Shown: in pieces, positions 1-8,937 of the stretch
How positions within the stretch are numbered: the first letter of the stretch is position 1
Layout: every line of letters starts with the position of its first letter
Source: GCA-020352575 sp041635475
GTDB taxonomy: Bacteria > Actinomycetota > Acidimicrobiia > Spongiisociales > JAENVV01
Reading direction: 5' to 3'
DNA length: 64,000 bases
NCBI GenBank assembly: GCA_041635475.1
Contig: JBFKVA010000004.1
Coordinates: 1 to 64,000, forward strand
Notes under the pieces: model-generated
What the model was told of the DNA's origin: nothing
Database searches by the model: none
The model's input: the letters and a program-made list of their open reading frames with translations, nothing else
Translations under genes and position numbers: made by a program

Positions 1-596
1 CCCACGTCGGCCCGGCCCCTCTCCATCCTCTTGAGTTCGTGGAACCAGGGGGCGCGGGCGAGGTACTCGACGTGGTCGAAGAGCTCGAGGGCGGCCTCGC
101 CGGTGGGGGCGGGGGAGACGACCGGGCCGAAGAAGCCTGCGACGCCGTCGAAGACGATGATCGGGACACCCACATCGGGGCCCGTGACCCGAAGGGCCTC
201 GTCCATGGAGGCCCTGATGGTGGCGTCCCATCTCGGCTCGTCGGCGGCGAAGATCCACGACGCGTCGAGACCGGCCGACGTCACCCAATCCTCGATCGAG
301 ACCGGACGCTCCCGGTCGTGGTGGTAGCGACGCCCGTACTCGAGGTACAGCGCGTCCACGATCTCGTCTCCCATCGCCATCCGGACCGCCTCGATGACAC
401 GGAGGGCCTGATGTGTCTGCCAGTACCGGCCGCGGGCGTCCTCCTTGCCGTGTCCACCCTCCATCTCGTAGTTCTTGACGTGGAGGGAGAAGCTTCTCCA
501 CCTGACGGTCAGGTCGCGCTGGGGGGCCACCTCCCTCAGCCACCTCGATGTGATCCAGCACCACGGGCAGATGGGGTCGAAGTAGAAGTCGATCAT
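1..596 (-). CDS. DsbA-family thiol oxidoreductase, mycothiol-dependent nitroreductase-like (3' end outside window)
   Basis: Reading the complement from ATG at 596 gives 198 codons without a stop up to the window edge. Residues 2-16 carry a thioredoxin-fold start with a CPWC active site followed by WITSRW. The order CPWCWITSRW, then GxDVGVPxI, then GFFGPVVSPAP, then WFHELKR near the end, is that of the mycobacterial mycothiol-dependent nitroreductase Rv2466c. That protein is about 207 residues long, so only a few residues should be missing. Inferred role: cytosolic disulfide/nitro reduction using mycothiol. It could also be a related DsbA/FrnE protein of unknown substrate. It is divergent from the DUF456 gene, with 18 bases between the starts. 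Confidence 0.82.
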   Translation of the reverse strand, partial: MIDFYFDPICPWCWITSRWLREVAPQRDLTVRWRSFSLHVKNYEMEGGHGKEDARGRYWQTHQALRVIEAVRMAMGDEIVDALYLEYGRRYHHDRERPVSIEDWVTSAGLDASWIFAADEPRWDATIRASMDEALRVTGPDVGVPIIVFDGVAGFFGPVVSPAPTGEAALELFDHVEYLARAPWFHELKRMERGRADV

Positions 597-614
597 GTCC
601 GTATCATCCGATTG

Positions 615-1100
615 ATGGTCGTGTGGGCAACCGTAGTCACAGGGTTGATCATCGCCGTCGGCGTCGTTGGCACCATCGTCCCCGCCCTGCCGGGTTCGGT
701 CGTCGTCGTGGCCGGCGTGGTGCTGTTCGCGGTGTTCACCGGATGGGACGCCTGGGCCGTCGTCGTCGTGGCGGCAGCCGCCGCCCTGGCGGTCGCCGGG
801 ATCGTCGCCGGCGTTCGGATACCCGCCACGGCCACGAGCCGTTCGGCCGGTCGACGCTCCCTGCGGATCGGGATCGTGGGCGGGATCATCGGCTTCTTTG
901 TCGTCCCGGTGATCGGCCTTCCGCTGGGATGGGTCACCGGGGTCTTCCTGTCCGAGGCCGCCACCTCGGGCCCGGCGACGGCCCGGGCGTCAACCGCGGC
1001 GACCGTCAGGTCCTTCGGGAAGGCAGCGCTCGTCCAGTTCGCCGTCGCCCTCGCCATCGCGCTCATGTGGGCGGCCTGGGCGGTGACCGAGCTGTTCTAG
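615..1100 (+). CDS. DUF456-type integral membrane protein
   Basis: 161 residues. I chose ATG 615 because the protein then opens directly with a hydrophobic helix; the frame stays open upstream but runs antisense through the DsbA-like gene and has no membrane character. About four hydrophobic segments (residues 3-27, 30-60, 85-112 and 142-161) are rich in Gly, Val and Ala, with the motif VPALPGSVVVVAG typical of DUF456 proteins. Function of the family is unknown. Its 3' end overlaps the convergent regulator gene by 4 bases (1097-1100), so no intergenic terminator fits between them. Confidence 0.7.
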   Translation: MVVWATVVTGLIIAVGVVGTIVPALPGSVVVVAGVVLFAVFTGWDAWAVVVVAAAAALAVAGIVAGVRIPATATSRSAGRRSLRIGIVGGIIGFFVVPVIGLPLGWVTGVFLSEAATSGPATARASTAATVRSFGKAALVQFAVALAIALMWAAWAVTELF

Positions 1101-1642
1101 TCCCGCTGCGCCTCGAAGCGCCCGCCAGAGCGCCAGTACACGCCGGCTTCGCGGGACATGAACTCCTCCTCCACGAGGTACCGGCGGAGCGCCGCGTAGT
1201 CGTCGTGGAAGCCGAGCAGCACCTCATTCACCTCGGTCTCGGTGTACCGACGCCCAACCTCGAACTCCTGGGCGAGGTGGTCGAGGATGATCCGGCGCTT
1301 CCCCCGCGACGCCGGTATCGAACGGAGCCGCGTCCCGGAGAAGAATGCTCGCAGGACCTTCTCCTCCTCAAGACTCCAGGCTTCGGCGGTGATCCCCTCG
1401 GCGGCCGGCGGCGGACGGTCCAACTCCGCGGCCAGGGCGCGGAGGTGGGACGGCACGAGCCGGGTGTCGTCATCGAGCAGACCAAGGGTCCGTAGCTTCC
1501 CGATGTTCGACAGGACGGACTTGTGGGTGACCGCATGGGCGGCGGCCACCTCGGCCACGTCGACGGGACCCTCGGCAGCCCGTCCGAGGATGCTCAGCCG
1601 AAGTGGGTCGAGGGCGATGCGCAGGTACTCGTCGGCCTCCAT
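1097..1642 (-). CDS. Winged-helix regulator with C-terminal DUF2087 domain
   Basis: 181 residues. The N-terminal ~75 residues look like an ArsR-type helix-turn-helix (DPLRLSILGRAAEGPVDVAEVA, then HKSVLSNIGKLRTLGLL). The C-terminal ~85 residues match DUF2087 (KRRIILDHLAQEF, GRRYTETEVNEVLLGFHDDYAALRRYLVEEEFMSRE), a domain found in transcription factors. Start: a TAGCCT box at 1649-1654 lies six bases before ATG 1642. The GTG at 1648 abuts the box and is less likely. Target unknown. Confidence 0.8.
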   Translation of the reverse strand: MEADEYLRIALDPLRLSILGRAAEGPVDVAEVAAAHAVTHKSVLSNIGKLRTLGLLDDDTRLVPSHLRALAAELDRPPPAAEGITAEAWSLEEEKVLRAFFSGTRLRSIPASRGKRRIILDHLAQEFEVGRRYTETEVNEVLLGFHDDYAALRRYLVEEEFMSREAGVYWRSGGRFEAQRD

Positions 1643-1665
1643 CTCCACAGGCTAGGTGCGGGCCG

Positions 1666-3342
1666 CTACACAAGGCCGATGACGGTCCAGAACCCGACGA
1701 CCGCGGTGACGAGCAACAGGATGCCGATGAGATCGAGCAGCGAGCCCTTGGCGAGGATCTCCTTGACATCGAACAGGCCGGTCGAGTAGGCGAGCATCGT
1801 CGGGGGGGTCCCGATGACAAGGGCGAAATCGATGGAGGACGCGATGGCGATCACCGCCACGAGCAGCGTTGCGTCGACCCCGATGATGCCCGCGAGGGGA
1901 AACGCCAGCGGGATGAGCATGGCGGCCGCCGCGGTGTTGGAAGCCATGGTCGTGGCCACGAGGGCCACCACGGCGGTGGCCGCCACACCCGCCCACGAGG
2001 GGAGCCCGCCGAGCCAGTCGAGTCGCGTCACGACGTGGTCGGCCACCCCGGAGTCCACCATGAAGACGCCGATGGTGAGGCCGCCACCGAACGTCAGCAG
2101 GGTGGGCCAGGAGATCTCCTGCACGTCCTGCGGCTCGATCCTCCCGATGACCATGAGCAGGATCGCCCCGCCCAACGCCACGATGCTCGTGCTGACGCCG
2201 TGCCACTCCTCGGTGAGCCAGATGAGGACGACCAGGACGAACACGGCCAGGACCTGCACCTGGGACCGGGTCATCGGACCGGCTTCGAGCCGATGGGTAC
2301 GGGCGATCGCCTGCGCCTCCCGGAAGCGGCCGGGGGCCACGTCGACCTTGCCCACCCACCACAGGTACACGCCCATGACCGGCAGGAACAGCGCCACCAT
2401 GGGGAGTCCGAAGCCCATCCAATCGACGAACGAGATGGAGCGTCCCGACAGGTCGTTGACGAACTTGGCGGCCAGGGCGTTGGCCGGGGTCCCGACGATG
2501 GTCCCCACGCCCCCGATGGTGGCGGCGTAAGCCACCCCCAGCACCGCTGCCTTCTTGTACCCCTCACTCCGCAGCGGAGCCGTCACGGCCACGACAACCG
2601 GGAGGAGGACGGCCACGGCAGCCGTGTTCGACATCCACATCGACATGAACGCCGATACCCCGATGAGGCCGGCCAGGAGCTGCTTGGGACCCGACCCGGC
2701 GGTGGCGACGATCGACACCGCGGCGAGGCGGTCGAGCTCGACCCGTTTCATGGCCTCGGCCATGAGGAATCCGGCGAAGAAGAGCACGATGATCGGGTCG
2801 AAGAAGTGCTCGAGGGCAGGTCCGGCACCCGACACGCCACCGGCGACGAGGGCGACGGGGATGAGGAGGGCCGTGGTGTGGAGGGGCAAGGCCTCGGTCA
2901 CCCACAGGACGAGGACCGCGGCCAGGACCGCCGTGACCGGTCGGGCATCGACCGGTGGACGGCGAAGCGCGGTGAGCGTCGGACCGTCGACCGTCGTGAT
3001 CGGGACGAGTTCCAGCGTCCCGTCCGGGAGGAGGAGATGGGCCTCGGCCGAACCCTCGGACGCCTCGATGCCGGTCAGCGTGACGGCGATCGTCTCGTCG
3101 ACCGGGAAACCGCCGGGCGCCTCGAGCCAGAACCCGTCGGCGGTGGCGACCTCGAGCGGCGTCGTGTCACCGATCTCGATCTCTTGGACGAAGACGACCT
3201 CGGACCCGATCGAGATGCGCAGTTCTCCGGGCCCGCTCGGCCACTCGCCCGGGGCCGCCGACCACGCCCACGCGGAGAGGACGACCGCCAGAGCCACGGG
3301 CCAGATCCTCCCCATGAGCGCATGGCGCTCCACGCGGTTCAC
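1666..3342 (-). CDS. DASS/SLC13-family anion:sodium symporter with extra N-terminal domain
   Basis: 558 residues, long for the family (usually about 450-500). The C-terminal ~420 residues are a clear divalent-anion symporter: VTEALPLHTTALLIPVAL, two SNTAA(V/A)A motifs (MSNTAAVAVLLP and SNTAAAAMLIP) that form the substrate/sodium hairpins, and VGTPANALAAKF. Substrate is probably a di- or tricarboxylate, or sulfate; the sequence does not decide. After a first hydrophobic segment (residues 11-29), about 110 polar, beta-rich residues precede the transporter core and would lie outside the membrane. Start is GTG 3342, six bases after TAGGCT. RDD gene follows upstream with 9 bases between. Confidence 0.88.
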   Translation of the reverse strand: MNRVERHALMGRIWPVALAVVLSAWAWSAAPGEWPSGPGELRISIGSEVVFVQEIEIGDTTPLEVATADGFWLEAPGGFPVDETIAVTLTGIEASEGSAEAHLLLPDGTLELVPITTVDGPTLTALRRPPVDARPVTAVLAAVLVLWVTEALPLHTTALLIPVALVAGGVSGAGPALEHFFDPIIVLFFAGFLMAEAMKRVELDRLAAVSIVATAGSGPKQLLAGLIGVSAFMSMWMSNTAAVAVLLPVVVAVTAPLRSEGYKKAAVLGVAYAATIGGVGTIVGTPANALAAKFVNDLSGRSISFVDWMGFGLPMVALFLPVMGVYLWWVGKVDVAPGRFREAQAIARTHRLEAGPMTRSQVQVLAVFVLVVLIWLTEEWHGVSTSIVALGGAILLMVIGRIEPQDVQEISWPTLLTFGGGLTIGVFMVDSGVADHVVTRLDWLGGLPSWAGVAATAVVALVATTMASNTAAAAMLIPLAFPLAGIIGVDATLLVAVIAIASSIDFALVIGTPPTMLAYSTGLFDVKEILAKGSLLDLIGILLLVTAVVGFWTVIGLV

Positions 3343-3351
3343 ACGGAGAGC

Positions 3352-3882
3352 CTACGCCGCCTCCGTGGTCCCTCCCGGTGGGGCGGGCACCCAGACCCGG
3401 GTGCCCGCCACGAAGTCGTGGAGGGCCCGCCCGGTCCGGGCCGCCGTCACGACCGAGGCGACCACGAGGACCTGGGCGGCGACGGCAGCGACGGCCCACA
3501 CGGTCGCCGAGGGATCGTCGATGAGGCGGAAGACCGCCGAGTGTGCGAGCTGCCATGGAAGGAACTTCACTGCCGACCGGATTGCCGACCTCGAGAGGTC
3601 GATCCGCTCTCCGTCCAGGCTGGTGACGGTCAACCCCCGGCGTGCCTTTCCGAACGTCGCCCGGGCCGGGGACGCCTCCTGGAGGGCGAAGGTGACAACG
3701 ACCGGGAGGACGAGCGTCAGGAATGCGAGGGAATCCCTGGACCCTGCAGAGGTGAGCGCGACATCGAACGACCGGAGCCCGACGCCGATGGCCGCCGCAA
3801 ACAACGCCCAGCCGAGGATCACCACCGCGTCGAGGAGTGACGCCTCGGCTCGCAGCCGGCCCACGCGGAATCCGTGGGTCAC
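3352..3882 (-). CDS. RDD-family membrane protein
   Basis: 176 residues from GTG 3882, whose GTGA overlaps the stop of the upstream DUF998 gene, so translation is probably coupled. It contains membrane segments around residues 16-36, 48-70 and 123-145. Between them is the family core: PARATFGKARRGLTV, with the conserved Arg and Lys, and SRSAIRSAVKFLPW. RDD proteins are membrane proteins of mixed or unknown roles, some linked to cation transport or compatible-solute import. Last gene of the AtuA-DUF998-RDD operon. Confidence 0.8.
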   Translation of the reverse strand: MTHGFRVGRLRAEASLLDAVVILGWALFAAAIGVGLRSFDVALTSAGSRDSLAFLTLVLPVVVTFALQEASPARATFGKARRGLTVTSLDGERIDLSRSAIRSAVKFLPWQLAHSAVFRLIDDPSATVWAVAAVAAQVLVVASVVTAARTGRALHDFVAGTRVWVPAPPGGTTEAA

Positions 3883-4463
3883 GCCGCCCCGATCCGGGCA
3901 GGGGAACGCTCGGCGTGGATCGCCTCCATGCCGTACCAGGCGTACCCGAACCCGAACATGATCCGTTGGACGAGGCCCGCGATGCCCGAGACGTTGAACA
4001 TCGCCATCGTGAGCCCCAGGGCCACAACGACCGCCACGGCGTCGAAGACCCGGGCGCCTCCTCGGGCCTGCCCCCGCCTCAGGGACACGAGGATGACTCC
4101 CACCGTGAACCCGAAACCGACGGCGTTGGCGGCCGCCGAGTGGAGGACGTCCTCGAACTCGACGAACGGGACGTCGAGCCACGGCTTGTGCGAGAACGCC
4201 GCAGCCCCGAGCATGCCGACGCCGTAGAGACGGTGAGCGGCCCTCCCCCATGACCCCCATGCGTTCCCGGCCGCCTGCGTCAGGCGCAGGACGGCCAGGC
4301 CCAGGAGGAGGAAGCCGGACCGGGTCAGCCATGCTCCCTCGAGTCCCTGGGCGGCGGATTCGGAGACGGAGTGCTCGATCACCGAGTAGGAGCCCGGCAT
4401 GAGCAGGGGGGCGATGACCACGGCGGCCATCGACACGGCGAGCATGGCGAGTGTCGTCCTCAA
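3879..4463 (-). CDS. DUF998-type integral membrane protein
   Basis: About 194 residues with some six hydrophobic segments. The region LLMPGSYSVIEHSVSESAAQGLEGAWLTRSGFLLLG is the DUF998 signature (S-x-SE near the start of the second helix). The start is uncertain: TTG 4463 overlaps the upstream stop, and ATG 4445 is the alternative. Longer reading frames upstream run through the AtuA-like gene and are unlikely. Overlaps both neighbours by 3-4 bases, so it is an operon member. Function unknown. Confidence 0.68.
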   Translation of the reverse strand: MRTTLAMLAVSMAAVVIAPLLMPGSYSVIEHSVSESAAQGLEGAWLTRSGFLLLGLAVLRLTQAAGNAWGSWGRAAHRLYGVGMLGAAAFSHKPWLDVPFVEFEDVLHSAAANAVGFGFTVGVILVSLRRGQARGGARVFDAVAVVVALGLTMAMFNVSGIAGLVQRIMFGFGYAWYGMEAIHAERSPARIGAA

Positions 4464-6211
4464 GGCAGGAGGTCCTCGGGGACGTCCACGACCCGGGCCC
4501 GCAGCCACTCCCCGAGGCCCTTGGCCTGTCCGTCCAGACGGAGGGTGGAGCTGACGCCCTCGTCGAGGAGGTTGCGAATGAAGAAGTGGATCGATCGCAG
4601 GCGGGGGAATTCGTCGCGGGTGATGTCGAGCTCGGCGACCTCCGGCAGGAGCTGGCGCAGGGTGGCGGTCGTGAGGAACCTGCGGAGCCAGGCGTAGACC
4701 TCATCGTTTCGAGCGAACACCCCGAGGTTGGCGTGCCCGCCCTTGTCCCCGGCCCGGGCCCCGACGACCGTTCCGAGCGGTAGCCGCACGGTCGCTCCCG
4801 ACGCCGCGTCGCCGGCGGGCACCGTGGGCACGTCGGCCTCGAACGGATCGCCGGGATCGGTCTGGTCGATGGGGATCTCCTGGCCGCCGACGCGGACGAC
4901 CTCGTGGACGGCATCCCGGGCGATGATGGCGGGCCAGTACCGAGCAAACGGCTTCCCCGGCCCGGGGGGCCAGGCACCGAACATTCCCGGGATGGAGCCG
5001 AGCGCGGTGTGGATGAGGGTGTCGGCGAACGCCCTGCCCACCTTGTCGGGATCGCGGTCCGCCACCGCGATGCGGAGCCAGCTGACGGCGGCGTCGTTGG
5101 TGTCCGGGTCCTGCGCCCCGACCCCGATGATCGAGGTCTCGACGGCATCGAAGTCGCCCGGCCCGAACTCGCAGGCGTCCCATACCTGTCGTTCGATGAG
5201 GTCCGCCTTCTCGGCCTGGTTGGGCCCGGTGAGGCCTATCTGGAACGAGTTCTTGAACCCTCCGGCGTACCCGGCCGCCACCTTGAGGGCGGGAGGCGGC
5301 GGCTCTCCCTTGATGCCGAAGAGTCGGACACGATCGGGGCCGGTCTCCTCGATCTCGATGCTGTCGAACCGAACGGTCACATCGGGATTGAGGTAGCGAG
5401 CACCGCTGATCTCGTAGAGCAGCTGACTGGTGACGGTCCCGCGAGAGACCTCACCGCCGGTGTTGTCATGCTTGCCGACGACCACACTGCCGTCGTCGTG
5501 CACGTCGACCCACGGGAATCCGGGATGGGTGAGGTCTTCGACCTCCGTGAAGAAGGAGTAGTTCCCACCAGTCGCCTGGCATCCGCACTCGATCATGTGG
5601 CCGCCAACCACCGCCCCGGCCAGCCGGTCCCAGTCGTCCCTCCCCCACCCGTGCCACCACGCCGCCGGGCCGCTGGTGAGGGAGGCGTCGGTCACACGTC
5701 CGGTGACGACCACGTCGGCTCCCCGTCGAAGGGCCTCGGTGATCCCCCACCCCCCGAGGTAGACGTTGGCGGTGACGATCTCCTGCGCCCGCTCCCCCAG
5801 CGGTTCCCCGGTGTCGAGGTGGGCGAGTGTGTGCCCGGCGGCCTGAAGGTCGGGGAGGCGGCCGACCAGGTCATCGCCGGAGACGCTGGCGACCGTGGCC
5901 CGGAGACCGAGCCGGTCCGCCACTTCGTCGACCGCCTCCGCACAGCCGATCGGGTCGAGCCCGCCGGCGTTGACGACGATCTTCACCCCCCGGTCGAGGC
6001 ATTCGCCAAGGATCTCTTCGACAAGCGGAATGAAGGTCCGGGCGTACCCGACGTGGCGCTGCCGGACCCGGGCCATGATGAGCATCGTGAGTTCGGCGAG
6101 GTACTCGCCGGTGAGGACGTCGATGGGGCCACCATCCAGCTGCTCGCGGGCAGCCGTCGGCCGGTCCCCGAACATGCCGGCGAAGTTGGCGATGCGGATC
6201 GGGCGGGCCAT
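4460..6211 (-). CDS. AtuA/DUF1446-family protein with AtuA-like C-terminal domain
   Basis: 583 residues. The N-terminal ~450 residues match DUF1446 (IRIANFAGMFGDRPTAAREQL, MLIMARVRQRH, KIVVNAGGLDP, GWGITEALRRGADVVVTGRVTDASL, GHMIECGCQATGGNYSFF). The C-terminal ~110 residues are the AtuA-like ferredoxin-fold domain (GARAGDKGGHANLGVFARN). AtuA belongs to the acyclic terpene (citronellol/geraniol) utilisation cluster of Pseudomonas; its reaction is not firmly known. Start ATG 6211 lies six bases after TACCAT, so it is likely leaderless and the first gene of an operon with the DUF998 and RDD genes. A geranyl- or methylcrotonyl-type CoA carboxylase lies 7 kb away, consistent with but not proof of terpene or leucine catabolism. 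Confidence 0.85.
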   Translation of the reverse strand: MARPIRIANFAGMFGDRPTAAREQLDGGPIDVLTGEYLAELTMLIMARVRQRHVGYARTFIPLVEEILGECLDRGVKIVVNAGGLDPIGCAEAVDEVADRLGLRATVASVSGDDLVGRLPDLQAAGHTLAHLDTGEPLGERAQEIVTANVYLGGWGITEALRRGADVVVTGRVTDASLTSGPAAWWHGWGRDDWDRLAGAVVGGHMIECGCQATGGNYSFFTEVEDLTHPGFPWVDVHDDGSVVVGKHDNTGGEVSRGTVTSQLLYEISGARYLNPDVTVRFDSIEIEETGPDRVRLFGIKGEPPPPALKVAAGYAGGFKNSFQIGLTGPNQAEKADLIERQVWDACEFGPGDFDAVETSIIGVGAQDPDTNDAAVSWLRIAVADRDPDKVGRAFADTLIHTALGSIPGMFGAWPPGPGKPFARYWPAIIARDAVHEVVRVGGQEIPIDQTDPGDPFEADVPTVPAGDAASGATVRLPLGTVVGARAGDKGGHANLGVFARNDEVYAWLRRFLTTATLRQLLPEVAELDITRDEFPRLRSIHFFIRNLLDEGVSSTLRLDGQAKGLGEWLRARVVDVPEDLLP

Positions 6212-6272
6212 GGCGCGATGGTACCGAACCGTGGGATCGGGTCTCCCGGGCGCCCGGGGGGGACCGGCGGTG

Positions 6273-7019
6273 TCAGGTGTTGGCGATACGCCGCGCCATC
6301 AGGCGGTCGTACAGGCCCGGGGTCAGCCGCGCCACGACCCACGCCAGGCGGGCGGTCGACGAGGGCAGGACGAGTCGGCGCCGTTCGAGCATGCCGTCCA
6401 CGGCCAGCCGTGCCACTCGGTCCGGCGAGACCACTGTGCCGGTCGTCGACCACGATCCCCCGCGCCCCTCTGCCCGGAACGCCGCCCGCGTCTCGATCCC
6501 GGTCCGCACGAACGATGGGCAGATGAGCGTCACCGAGACGCCGGTGCCGCTCATCTCCGCCCGCAGGCTGTCGAAGAACCCGTGGAGCCCGTGCTTGGAC
6601 GCGGCGTAGGCGGTGCGGTGCACGAGGGGAGAGAACCCCGACACGCTCGAGAACACCGCAATCCGGCCCTCTCGCGCGGCGAGGCCATCGATGGCAGCCC
6701 GCGTGACCGCGATCGTGCCGGTGAGGTTCACGTCGATGACCCGGACCATCGCTGCGGTGGGCGTCTCCCGGAGTGGACCAAGGGAGGTGATGCCGTGGGC
6801 CAGGACGAGGCCGTCGAGCGGCCCGATCCGCTCAAGGGTGTGGACCACACCCTCGTGGTCGGTGACGTCCATGGGGTACGCCTCGCCCTCCAGTCCGTCC
6901 ACGATCGTGTCGAGCGCCACCACGTCGGCGCCTCGCGACGCCAGCTCGGCACACACCGCCCGGCCGATGCCACCGCCCGCCCCCGTCACGGCGAACCGGA
7001 GGCCCTCGATCTCAGGCAT
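6273..7019 (-). CDS. Short-chain dehydrogenase/reductase
   Basis: 248 residues. The nucleotide-binding motif TGAGGGIG lies at residues 12-19, followed by a catalytic Ser (SSVSG) and the YAASK active-site pair. The first strand ends LDTIVDG, and an acidic residue there suggests NAD rather than NADP. The C-terminal tail LAWVVARLTPGLYDRLMARR resembles SDRs of lipid or steroid metabolism. Start ATG 7019 overlaps the end of the upstream epimerase gene by 8 bases, so the two are co-transcribed. Substrate unknown. Confidence 0.87.
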   Translation of the reverse strand: MPEIEGLRFAVTGAGGGIGRAVCAELASRGADVVALDTIVDGLEGEAYPMDVTDHEGVVHTLERIGPLDGLVLAHGITSLGPLRETPTAAMVRVIDVNLTGTIAVTRAAIDGLAAREGRIAVFSSVSGFSPLVHRTAYAASKHGLHGFFDSLRAEMSGTGVSVTLICPSFVRTGIETRAAFRAEGRGGSWSTTGTVVSPDRVARLAVDGMLERRRLVLPSSTARLAWVVARLTPGLYDRLMARRIANT

Positions 7020-7941
7020 GACGACCGACGAAGGAACGGAACGCTTCGAGGGAGGTCTTCGACGGCCGGTAGCCGAACTCCTCCCTGAGTCGGCGGTTGG
7101 ACAGCACGGGCCGGTACCGGAGGAAGTCGACCTGCTCGGGCCCGTAGGGAACCAGCCGCAGTGGGTGGAGCACGGCCAGGGCGCGCGACACGACCCCCGC
7201 CGGGAGTGGTACGTAGGGCCTGCCCAGTTCGCGGGCGAGGTCCCGTAGCGGGATGGCGCCGTCCCCGGCGAGGTTGAACCGCCCTTCCTTGAGCTCCAGG
7301 CACCCCTCGACGACGACGTCCACGACGTCGGAGTCCCAGATGAACACGAACGGCGTGGCCGACCCCGAGATCCCCAGGACGACGCGGCGCTCGAACAACG
7401 CGCTGAGTTGATTGCTGACCCCGGTCCCGAGGATCGTCCCCGGGCGCAGGACGAGCTGGCGCAGCTCGGGGTGGGAGAGCCGGTACCCGGCCAGCATCTC
7501 CTCGACGAGGCGCTTGTGGTCCGAGTACGCAAACTCGGGATTGCCCCGGAGCGGGTCGTCCTCGTCGATCCACAGAGGGTTGTCGGGGTGATACCCGTAG
7601 GCAGCACCGGACGACGTCACGGTGAGGTGGTCGACGTCCGCCCTCAGGCAGGCCTCCACCACGTTGGCGGTCCCCTCCACGTCCACCGCATGGAGGAACT
7701 CCCGCGTGTGATGGGGCTGGGGAGAGACGACGGCCGCCAGGTGGACGACGCGGTCGATGCCCTCGAGTTCGAGGAGGTCACCGAGGGCGGAGTCGCGGAC
7801 GTCCATCACCCGGTGCAGCGGTGGCGCCGGCCGGTCCCGGATGTCGATGCCGATCACCCGCTCGACCCGGGGGTCGTCCACCAGCCGGTCGACCACCTGC
7901 GAGCCGATGAAGCCTGCCGCCCCGGTGACGAGGACCCTCAT
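7012..7941 (-). CDS. NAD-dependent epimerase/dehydratase
   Basis: 309 residues of the extended SDR type. GAAGFIG (residues 7-13) binds NAD(P). The motifs VHLAA and TSSGAAYG are present, and YSDHK supplies the Tyr/Lys pair, with Asp-His in place of the common x-x-x. I start at ATG 7941 because the motif then sits at the N terminus and a G-rich stretch (GGGGTGG) lies just upstream; the longer frame extends through a palindrome and the BASS gene. It overlaps the SDR gene by 8 bases. Substrate is probably a sugar nucleotide or a steroid-like hydroxy compound; undecided. Confidence 0.85.
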   Translation of the reverse strand: MRVLVTGAAGFIGSQVVDRLVDDPRVERVIGIDIRDRPAPPLHRVMDVRDSALGDLLELEGIDRVVHLAAVVSPQPHHTREFLHAVDVEGTANVVEACLRADVDHLTVTSSGAAYGYHPDNPLWIDEDDPLRGNPEFAYSDHKRLVEEMLAGYRLSHPELRQLVLRPGTILGTGVSNQLSALFERRVVLGISGSATPFVFIWDSDVVDVVVEGCLELKEGRFNLAGDGAIPLRDLARELGRPYVPLPAGVVSRALAVLHPLRLVPYGPEQVDFLRYRPVLSNRRLREEFGYRPSKTSLEAFRSFVGRHA

Positions 7942-7960
7942 CACCCACCCCTCGTCGTTC

Positions 7961-8001
7961 TGGGGTCGTTTGAGCGCGTATGTGACCACCAAACGACCCC
8001 A
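7961..8001. terminator. 12-base inverted repeat after the BASS transporter gene
   Basis: The arm TGGGGTCGTTTG at 7961-7972 is matched exactly by CAAACGACCCCA at 7990-8001, with a 17-base loop. It begins 11 bases after the end of the BASS gene and ends 20 bases before the epimerase start, so a terminator separating two minus-strand units is the likely role. There is no T-run. A protein-binding site for the epimerase promoter is the alternative. Confidence 0.55.
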
Positions 8002-8011
8002 AGACGGCTCT

Positions 8012-8920
8012 TCATGCGGGGATGGGGACGGGTCGCCGGCGCCAGAAGGAGGCCACGGCCAACCCGCTGATGAGGTGCCACACCCCCCACCAGGCAGCGA
8101 TGATGGCCATGCCGCCGAGTCCGTCGAAGAACCCGAAGATGAGCACGAGGGCCAGTGCGGAGTTCTGGATCCCGACCTCGATCGAGATGGCCCGGGCGTC
8201 GTAGCGGTGATTGCCCGTCCCTCTCGCCACCCAGTACCCCACTGCCAGGGCAAGACCGTTGTGGAGTGCGACGGCGAAGGCCACGGCCCCCACGTTCTCC
8301 AGGAACTGCGCCCAGTTGCCGGCCAGGGCGCCCACGATGAAGAGCCCGAAGAGGACGAGCGAGATGCGGCGCATCGGCGTCCGCAGGCGTCCGGCGAGCT
8401 CGGGGCGCTTGGCCACGAGGAGCATGCCGAGCACGAGCGGGATGCCGAGGATGAGGAGGATCGTCACGAAGAGATCGATCGGGTCGAGGCTCACCTCGGC
8501 CAGGATCGCCTTCGTCCCCTCGTCGCGGTTCCCCCAGAACGACAGGTTGAAGGGTGTCGCCACGATGGCGAGGGCCGTCGAGATCGCAGTCATGCTCACA
8601 CTCATGGCGGCATTCGACTTCGAGTAGGCGGCGAGGAAGTTGGAGAAGTTGCCGCCCGGACACGCCGCCACCATGAGCATCCCGAGGGCGATCGACGGAA
8701 GCGGGTCGATGACCTGGATGAGGAGGAAGGTGAAGGCCGGCAGCAGCAGGAACTGGGCACCAAGGCCGATGAGCGGACCCCGGGGATCGCGAACGACCCG
8801 CCGGAAGTCCTCGACCCGGATGTCCAGGGCCACCCCGAACATGATGAGGCCGATGAGGACGTTGAGGATCGTCAGCGTCGTCGTGTTGAAGTTGAGTTGG
8901 ACCTGATCGATCGTCTCCAC
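8012..8920 (-). CDS. BASS-family (bile acid:sodium symporter-like) transporter
   Basis: 302 residues, about nine or ten hydrophobic segments. MLMVAACPGGNFSNFLAAYSKSNAAMSVSMTAIST is the family's conserved unwound-helix region (CPGGxxSN), and EVGIQNSALALVL is the second conserved sodium-site motif (E-x-G-x-QN-x-xLA). BASS proteins move bile acids, pyruvate, ketopantoate or other organic acids with sodium. Start GTG 8920 has GGAGGG five or six bases upstream; ATG 8926 directly abuts that site. It lies 17 bases after the TPP enzyme gene, so they are probably co-transcribed and the substrate may be a 2-oxo acid. Confidence 0.88.
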   Translation of the reverse strand: METIDQVQLNFNTTTLTILNVLIGLIMFGVALDIRVEDFRRVVRDPRGPLIGLGAQFLLLPAFTFLLIQVIDPLPSIALGMLMVAACPGGNFSNFLAAYSKSNAAMSVSMTAISTALAIVATPFNLSFWGNRDEGTKAILAEVSLDPIDLFVTILLILGIPLVLGMLLVAKRPELAGRLRTPMRRISLVLFGLFIVGALAGNWAQFLENVGAVAFAVALHNGLALAVGYWVARGTGNHRYDARAISIEVGIQNSALALVLIFGFFDGLGGMAIIAAWWGVWHLISGLAVASFWRRRPVPIPA

Positions 8921-8937
8921 GTGCATCCCTCCGCGGT

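Noticed and set aside
1603..3840. 745-codon open frame on the plus strand opposite the DASS transporter and RDD gene
   Set aside because: Low-complexity Arg/Asp/Gly/His-rich translation without domains; it is the antisense shadow of GC-rich coding DNA.
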